NCBI GenBank assembly: GCA_030267965.1
Contig: BRYA01000573.1
Coordinates: 1-23,751, forward strand
Direction: 5' to 3'
DNA from: Triparma columacea
Taxonomy: Eukaryota > Sar > Bolidophyceae > Parmales > Triparmaceae
DNA: 23,751 bases
Position numbers and translations under genes: made by a program. Positions 18,584-23,751 of this stretch are shown here, in pieces (the first letter of the stretch is position 1; each line of letters opens with the position of its first letter). The notes below the pieces were generated by a model. That model saw nothing but the letters and a program-made list of their open reading frames with translations. It had not been told where the DNA came from and did no database searches.

Positions 18584-19203
18584 TTCAAAAATTGGGGGGG
18601 CTGTGGAAGAGGGAAGAAGTCAAAAGAAGTCAGAAGAAGGCGAAGAGCAGCGGGACTCAATGCAGATTTATGTGGATGAGCTTTACGATAAGATTTTAGG
18701 GTACTCAGGGGGTGTGTATAGGTGAGTAAAGGAGTATGAAGGAGAAGAAACGAGTCACAGGAAGATGCAGTGGTAGAAATGGGGTACAATGGGATTTTAG
18801 AGCAGGATTCGGCCAAAATTGGATTTGGACACTTTCGTCTCCTGTGAGTGCCTAATCTCCCTTATTTACAGCCCTTTGATAGGATTTACGACATTAGTGA
18901 GGATGATTGTAATCATATACAAAAAAAAACTCATAAAACGAGCAAAACACTTTAGTTCCAAGGAGATATCCCACATCTGCGTTGATTTCACCGATGTGAA
19001 AGGCAGATGATTCTGCACTTCCAACGTCACATTTGCCCCATATCTTAATCTCAACAACTCTTCAGATATCCAATACGCAATTATCCCCCTTCAATTCGGC
19101 TCTATTGCCAACAGAACAAGCACTCACTCACACTCCACGCAACTACCCCCCCCTCTACTTCCTCTTTCTTCCTCTCTCTTTGCCCCCCACCCCAGATTTA
19201 ATC
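18584..19203. other. Divergent intergenic region with a strong hairpin
   Basis: This 620-bp gap lies between the starts of the GAT gene (minus) and the small mitochondrial protein (plus). It is purine-rich near 18600-18660, AT-rich around 18890-18960, and C/T-rich from 19130 to 19196 (a likely 5' UTR leader). The hairpin at 18974-19009 is annotated separately. A 21-codon frame from 18660 ending at a donor-like AG|GTGAGT (18721) has no matching downstream exon and was not called. Confidence 0.6.
18974..19009. other. 13-bp imperfect hairpin
   Basis: CATCTGC (18974-18980) pairs with GCAGATG (19003-19009). Inside it TTTCAC (18986-18991) pairs perfectly with GTGAAA (18996-19001) around a CGAT loop. 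The asymmetric internal loop has 5 nt on one side and 1 on the other. It lies about 200 bp before the next gene's ATG. It could act in DNA (operator) or RNA (5' UTR or small RNA). Confidence 0.6.
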
Positions 19204-19473
19204 ATGTCCTTCGTCGCCAATCTCCAGAAGGCCATCATGCCCCTCATGTCCCCCGCGACCTACCGCACGGCCTTCCTCAACATGCGCACGACCTACGATC
19301 CCCAGGTCAGAGCGGGTAAGTTCATGCCCCTCATCCACTTCATGATGGCCGTCGGCACCATCGGCTACGTCCAGGAGTACTACGCGATCGGGAGGTTCCA
19401 CGTGGCCCACGGTCAGCACGAGAAGGAGCACGCGCTAGCTGAATACAAGGCCAAGCATGGATCCCACCATTAG
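19204..19473 (+). CDS. Small mitochondrial membrane protein, ATP synthase subunit f-like
   Basis: An intronless frame of 89 residues. The ATG follows a C/T-rich leader. The protein has a soluble start (MSFVANLQKAI, then PATYRTAFLNMRTTYDPQ), one membrane span (about residues 42-60, PLIHFMMAVGTIGYVQEYY) and a His/Lys-rich tail ending GSHH. The arrangement, with a Tyr-rich, Gly-Lys turn, a single helix, a Gly-Tyr and a His/Lys/Glu tail, resembles subunit f of the mitochondrial F1Fo ATP synthase peripheral/dimer region. The match rests on pattern rather than identity. Highly biased G/C-ending codons are consistent with a housekeeping gene. It could instead be another small respiratory-complex subunit. 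Confidence 0.65.
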   Translation: MSFVANLQKAIMPLMSPATYRTAFLNMRTTYDPQVRAGKFMPLIHFMMAVGTIGYVQEYYAIGRFHVAHGQHEKEHALAEYKAKHGSHH

Positions 19474-19644
19474 GGGAGGGGAGCGTAGAGCTAGTTGTGT
19501 AAGGGGGAGGGAGGAGCCCGCGATTAAATCGATAAGAAGGTGCAAAAGCACATCCGTTTTTATCCAAAAAAATCCCCTGTTCTTCGTTCTTCTTTTTCTT
19601 TTTCCTCATGGGCCTTGCTGCGCGAAAACTTTCTCTCCTTTAAA

Positions 19645-20532
19645 ATGTATTCTCTCCTGGCCCCAATTTTAATCGTCGGCATCACGGCCTCCTCCATTTC
19701 CCCCTCGACCCTCGCTTCGATCTCCGAGGAGGTGAACAGGCTTCCCAATACCTTTCTTTCCGACCCCACCTTGCCATGGTCCGAAAGGTTCTCCTCAACT
19801 CTTCTCTCCAACCACCCCATACCAAAAACGAATGCCACTTACACTACCGTTGAGGTGCTTTTCACCATCCCCGACAACTACGACCTCCGCGATGACCACA
19901 GTTCATGTGCTTCCCCAAACAAGATTTTCGACCAGGGTTCATGTGGTGGTTGTTGGGCACTCTCCGTCGCCGGTTCGTTGTCTGACCGTTTCTGCCTCTC
20001 TGGAGGTTACGATGAGCTCATATTATCCCCTCAGGACTTGCTAGACTGCGTGGGAGGATCCAGCAAGGGGTGCAACGGAGGCTTCACCGAGGACGGGTTC
20101 GACTATGTGTCAGACGAAGGCATCAGAACCTTGGACGACGTGCCGTTCGAGGCGGAGGACGGCTTCTGCGAGACGAGCGACGACAAAAAATATTTCACAC
20201 AGAGCTGGGCACAATATGTCAGCAGTGACGAGGAGAGAATCATGTCGGAGGTTCTAACCAACGGAAGCGTGAGCGCGGTCTTTGAAGTTTTCGCCGACTT
20301 TTTCACGTACGCCGGGGGGGTCTACTCCCACGTTACTGGGGACTACGCCGGTCTCCACGCCGTCGTGCTGACGGGGTGGGGCGAGAGTGAGGAGGAGGGG
20401 AAATGGTGGATAGTGAGGAACTCTTGGGGGAAGGACTTCGGGGAGGGAGGGTATTTTAGGATCAAGAGGGGACTGGACGAGAACGGGTGCAACTTCGAGG
20501 GGGGGTTGACTACCGCGATGATCAAGGGTTAG
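19645..20532 (+). CDS. Papain-family (C1A) cathepsin B-like cysteine protease
   Basis: An intronless frame of 295 residues starting at the ATG that yields a signal peptide (residues 1-18, MYSLLAPILIVGITASSI). A short propeptide of about 55 residues precedes the mature start near IPDNYDLRD. The catalytic set is complete: Q97 in DQGSCGGCWAL, C103, H238 (GLHAVVLTGWGE) and N259 (VRNSWGKDFGEGGYFRI). GCNGG (142-146) and paired cysteines are typical of the cathepsin B branch. The His-His occluding loop of true cathepsin B is not evident and the mature domain is short (about 220 residues), so exopeptidase activity is doubtful. It is probably lysosomal/vacuolar or secreted. It follows the small mitochondrial gene by 171 bp on the same strand and is convergent with the sulfotransferase (99 bp between stops). 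Confidence 0.9.
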   Translation: MYSLLAPILIVGITASSISPSTLASISEEVNRLPNTFLSDPTLPWSERFSSTLLSNHPIPKTNATYTTVEVLFTIPDNYDLRDDHSSCASPNKIFDQGSCGGCWALSVAGSLSDRFCLSGGYDELILSPQDLLDCVGGSSKGCNGGFTEDGFDYVSDEGIRTLDDVPFEAEDGFCETSDDKKYFTQSWAQYVSSDEERIMSEVLTNGSVSAVFEVFADFFTYAGGVYSHVTGDYAGLHAVVLTGWGESEEEGKWWIVRNSWGKDFGEGGYFRIKRGLDENGCNFEGGLTTAMIKG

Positions 20533-20631
20533 AGTTTCAATAGCGAAACTGGAGAAAGCAGCTGGCACCCGCCAAAGGGATGTGAGGGAAAGTAGTTGGA
20601 TGGCGTTTTGCTTTTAATCAACACATTTATC

Positions 20632-21849
20632 CTAACATAGATCCAAATCATATCCCAAGTCAAGAGCTTTTAGATCGTCTCCGTATTTATCAAGGAGATG
20701 CCCGTGCTCCTTGATCCCCTCTGCACACCACTTTTTCACATACTTTCCATTTGGGTTTGAATGCACATCACCCACTTCCTTGAGAATATCATCAATAACG
20801 TCATCAGTATTGGAAACATCAAGGAATCCAAATACTTCCTTCAAGACCTTGGGTGGATTACTGGTAAAGTCCTCAAGTCGCGCCCACATAATAGGGGATT
20901 CCAAATTCCCCTCATCAATTCTCATGTATTTATGCAGTTGTATATAGTTTCTCAAGAGAATTTCAAAGTCAATGAATCCGCCCATGGACTCCTTGACGAA
21001 CTTGTCAATAGCGTAAACATTTCCAATAGGATGCCTCGTCGTGTAAAGGAACTTGGTTGCTGACCGTTTAGGCTTAGCAGAGGATGATAAATCAACGCTA
21101 CCATCTTCCATCACTGGCATATTATAGATTCCCTCAAGGAAAGTAGATAAAACTCCGTTCTGAGGGCTTTTCTCGACCCAAACCTTTGACTTGTTCAGTC
21201 CATCCGATCCAACCTTTTTATTCTTATCCCAGAAAGGTGCAAAGCGATTCAACAGTCTACTCAAGGTTGAGGAATCCTGGAGTAATTCTTTCTTATTTTC
21301 CTTCGTCCAGTGAACACCCGGTAGAAGAGCATACCTCCCTACCCCGTCATTCTTTTCATTTTCATTGGGAGCTCCGAAATTCTTCTTGAACTCCAATCCA
21401 ACCCCGAAACGAGGATAAACCTCCTGAAAAAGGATTCCTTCCGAGTAATCAACGCCAGTCTCAAAAGGATCCCCGAATCCCGCTACATCAGGATGGGATT
21501 TAATGGCTTCCCACAATATCGTAGTTCCAGAACGATGAGGTCCACCAATGAGAAGAACAGTATTTTCATTCTCATCGATATAGTTCCTCCATTCATAGGG
21601 GGTCCACGTAAAATCTCTGGCGCCATGGCCGAGAAAGATGTGGATACCGTACTTGGAGTAGAAATAATACAAGTTGCAGCCGATAGCGCCGAGGAATACG
21701 GTCATGAAGAGCAACATTGTCCCAAAAGAAACCTCGCCTGATTTACGAGTGGATTGTTTATCAGCGTTGTAGATCTTATCATCCTCCTTGGCATCTTCAG
21801 AGGTGACGCTTTTGTTCTTTTCCCCTTTTCGCTGCTTGATAGCCGCCAT
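20632..21849 (-). CDS. Type II membrane sulfotransferase (Golgi-type, PAPS-dependent)
   Basis: An intronless frame of 405 residues from the first ATG. The basic N-terminal tail (1-40) is cytosolic. One membrane anchor lies at about 41-64 (SFGTMLLFMTVFLGAIGCNL). The 5'-phosphosulfate loop is at about 99-113 (LLIGGPHRSGTTILW), followed by FGDPFE, WVEKSPQN and the 3'-phosphate-binding segment FLYTTRHPIGNVYAI. Enzymes of this form transfer sulfate from PAPS to carbohydrates or tyrosines in the Golgi lumen. The acceptor here is unknown. Base composition is lower in G+C than its neighbours: sample lines 20641-20700 and 21241-21300 count 38% and 37%, against 62% for 22921-22980 in the next gene. This could mean a different origin or weaker codon selection. 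The upstream gene ends 245 bp before this start, same strand. Confidence 0.85.
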   Translation of the reverse strand: MAAIKQRKGEKNKSVTSEDAKEDDKIYNADKQSTRKSGEVSFGTMLLFMTVFLGAIGCNLYYFYSKYGIHIFLGHGARDFTWTPYEWRNYIDENENTVLLIGGPHRSGTTILWEAIKSHPDVAGFGDPFETGVDYSEGILFQEVYPRFGVGLEFKKNFGAPNENEKNDGVGRYALLPGVHWTKENKKELLQDSSTLSRLLNRFAPFWDKNKKVGSDGLNKSKVWVEKSPQNGVLSTFLEGIYNMPVMEDGSVDLSSSAKPKRSATKFLYTTRHPIGNVYAIDKFVKESMGGFIDFEILLRNYIQLHKYMRIDEGNLESPIMWARLEDFTSNPPKVLKEVFGFLDVSNTDDVIDDILKEVGDVHSNPNGKYVKKWCAEGIKEHGHLLDKYGDDLKALDLGYDLDLC

Positions 21850-22094
21850 TCTCTCGCCTTCTTGTAATTCTTTGTAGTTGTTTCCTTTTGGCGATGGCAA
21901 TTGGCAACTCCGAATTTTATGTTCTGTTTTTCCAGGCAAAAGTGAGAGACACCTCTCACACCTTACGACGTTAATTAGAACGTTTGAAAATAAATAACGG
22001 TCTCAGACGCTTTGAGAATGAATCATTTTAATTAGGGAAAGGAAATTTTCACGTAACTAAATGGTAAATATTACCCCTCCCATCCCTCCCTCCC

Positions 22095-23751
22095 TCACCG
22101 GTTGGTCCATCTCCTCTGTGTTTGGTTATCGAGTTTGAATTTCCTCGCCATGGTGAAGCACATCATCCCCAGTCCTAGCGATACGCTAGCGATGGCCCCC
22201 CAGAGCCACTTCTTGGCCATGATCTTCAGTCCCCTCTTGGCTCTTGAGAACTCCTTGTCCTTTCCCTTCCCTAAGGCCCCGTTACCGTTCTTCGCCGCCG
22301 TCGTTGCGACCGCCGCCTTTGCCGCCACCTTTGCCGCCCCTCCCAATTTCGGCGACGTCGGCGGTGAGTTGAACATAGGGATAGGCACCGGCTGAGGTGG
22401 TCCTGCCTTCTTGGGTGTCGCCACGCTCCCGCCGAGGCCGTCCCCCCCTGTTTCCTCCTTCTTCGTAGGCGAGGTCTCCCTGCTCGTCGCGTAGTCGGGA
22501 ACGAAAGAGAACCTCTTCTTCTCCTCCTTCTCCTTGGCCCTTGCCACCACCTCCTTCTCCTCCTCGCTGTCCTCCTGGCTGTAACCGTACCTAATGCTCT
22601 CGTCAAAGTAGTCCTCCAGGTCCTGGCAGGTCAGCATGTCCTTGCTGACGGTAGTCAACGCGCTCGTGTCGAACCGAGTCGTGTCCCCGTCCCTGCTCTT
22701 CTCGCTCATGTGTAGCGGGGTGCTGGTGGCCCCGGCGGAGAAACCAATCTCTACCCTGAACCTCTTGGGGTCACTGATGTCCTTGAGGGGGTCCTCGAAG
22801 AGCCTGAGTACGATCTGGGTAAGGTAGCACAGCTCCGGGGTAGACTTAATCATCTTCCTAGCTGCTGGGTCTAGGGGGCTCTCGAGGTTGGACTCCCCCT
22901 GGCTCTTGTCGTTCTCCGTGAAGCGCAGGACGTTGAGGAGGGTGTGCAGGTGGCTCTCCGACGTGAAGTAGAGCCTGGTCCTGATCCTCCGCCCCAGGGT
23001 GTTGATGGCGAGGTCGGCCGAGTGGCTGAGGTCGATCATGTACCTCATGTCTACCTGGTTGTCCGTCTTGGCGATGATGAGGTCGTACTTGATCTTCTCG
23101 ATGAGCCTCCTGCACATCTTCGTCCCCACCTCCCTCTTGTCAGGGATGGTAATACCGTACTCCTGCGGGACCACGGTGTCGGCCATTAGCTTGGCGAGGC
23201 GGTATAGCTTCACGAGGGTCTTGGTGAGGCCGAGGTGGGGGTTGTGGAGCATGTCGAAGCGCACGTTATCGTGGACGTCGGGTATCTTGGTTAGGTCAAA
23301 GTCTTCCGTTTCGTCGTCTAGTAGCTTCTTGTAGAGCAGCCTGCGCCGGAGGTAGTTGTGTTGGGTTAGAAGTCGGTTGTGTTGCCTGTTGTTGTCAAAA
23401 CGTTCGTCTCTCCCAAAAAACGGGTATTTCCTCACCTCCACCTCTCCGTGAGTTCGAGCAGCGTCTCCCCCTTGTAGAGTTTGATCCCGCTGAGCCCCTC
23501 CTCCTCCTTCCCCACTGCCTTGAGTCCCTCCCCGTCGTTGACGTCCTCCGCCTCGCTCCCTTGCGTGCAAAGCATGTCGTCAAGCTGTGAGAGCAGCTCC
23601 CCTATGCAAGCGTGGATCTCGAACAGCCTCTGCCTCGGGCTCTTTAGCTCCTGCAGCGCGTTCAGGAGGGAGCTGTCCTTGGAGACCACCCCGATCTCCG
23701 TCAGCCTAGGGTCCCCGACCTCGAGGGTGGAGAAGTCTATGTCGGCCTGGA
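22095..23751 (-). CDS. PPIP5K: PPIP5K/VIP1 inositol pyrophosphate kinase-phosphatase, C-terminal half, with C-terminal membrane anchor
   Basis: Exons 23751(<)-23436 and 23340-22095 join in phase 2 across a 95-nt intron (CTAAC branch 25 nt before the acceptor). About 519 residues are present and the N-terminal ATP-grasp kinase domain lies off the right edge. Features of the histidine-phosphatase-like domain include VVSKDSSLLNALQEL, LYKGETLLELTERWR continuing into LLYKK, FDLTKIPDVHDNVRFD, LYFTSESHLHTLLNVLRF (conserved His) and LTQIVLRLFEDP. PPIP5K makes and removes inositol pyrophosphates (InsP7/InsP8), linked to phosphate and energy sensing. After a Ser/Glu-rich and then Ala/Pro/Lys-rich linker, bases 22208-22146 encode a 21-residue hydrophobic segment (LWGAIASVSLGLGMMCF core) flanked by Lys/Arg and a 16-residue tail. 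This tail-anchor-like end is not usual for the family. Confidence 0.9.

Noticed and set aside
18660..18726. A short plus-strand exon ending at AG|GTGAGT
   Set aside because: No downstream acceptor and exon continue the frame before the next gene, so it is probably chance.
19540..19644. An upstream extension of the cathepsin frame
   Set aside because: There is no ATG in the extension. The ATG at 19645 gives a clean signal peptide.
21850..21939. An upstream extension of the sulfotransferase frame
   Set aside because: The first in-frame ATG is at 21849, and the extension adds no recognisable sequence.

Overview
The window is nuclear DNA from a eukaryote, most probably a photosynthetic, flagellated stramenopile microalga (bolidophyte or pelagophyte type). 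This is inferred from four things. Short spliceosomal introns have GT-AG ends, mostly a CTAAC branch point and a C-rich polypyrimidine tract. There is a violaxanthin de-epoxidase-related protein, which implies a plastid. There is a CFAP157/BBOF1-like ciliary coiled-coil protein. There is also a large secreted beta-helix-like protein. No organellar, viral or bacterial block was seen. Gene boundaries were worked out by hand from open frames, splice sites and phase agreement. They account for 15 protein genes and 14 introns in 23.75 kb. No tRNA, rRNA or CRISPR array was recognised.

Layout: (1) 1-3382, minus: a five-exon membrane/secreted protein running off the left edge. (2) 4000-8851: three coiled-coil or LisH genes, namely a CFAP157/BBOF1-like protein (minus), a LisH + Cys-pair protein (plus) divergent from it, and a conserved coiled-coil protein (minus) convergent with the second. 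(3) 8987-11665, plus: a secreted protein of unknown function with a faint proteasome-fold look, then a violaxanthin de-epoxidase-related protein. (4) 11702-12635, minus: a family 25-like glycosyltransferase preceded by a CysRS-type helical hairpin, with a one-base frame break. (5) 12710-13040: an island of about 20% G+C. (6) 13280-17723: an acidic coiled-coil orphan (plus), a DUF4442 thioesterase fused to an EF-hand (minus), and an ERGIC3/Erv46 cargo receptor (plus). (7) 17900-18583, minus: a stand-alone GAT-domain adaptor-like protein. (8) 19204-20532, plus: a small mitochondrial protein resembling ATP synthase subunit f, then a cathepsin B-like protease. (9) 20632-23751, minus: a type II membrane sulfotransferase and the C-terminal half of a PPIP5K/VIP1 kinase-phosphatase that ends in an unexpected membrane segment.

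The region is very compact. Convergent stop codons lie 36-176 bp apart and several divergent start codons lie 66-141 bp apart, so shared promoters and overlapping 3' UTRs are likely. The genes do not form one pathway. Two loose themes are visible: ciliary/coiled-coil genes (4000-8851) and secretory or endomembrane genes (ERGIC3, GAT protein, sulfotransferase, glycosyltransferase, cathepsin). The most distinctive points are the thioesterase-EF-hand fusion, the tail-anchored PPIP5K, the hairpin-glycosyltransferase join, the AT-rich island, and the phase-1 exon architecture of the first gene.
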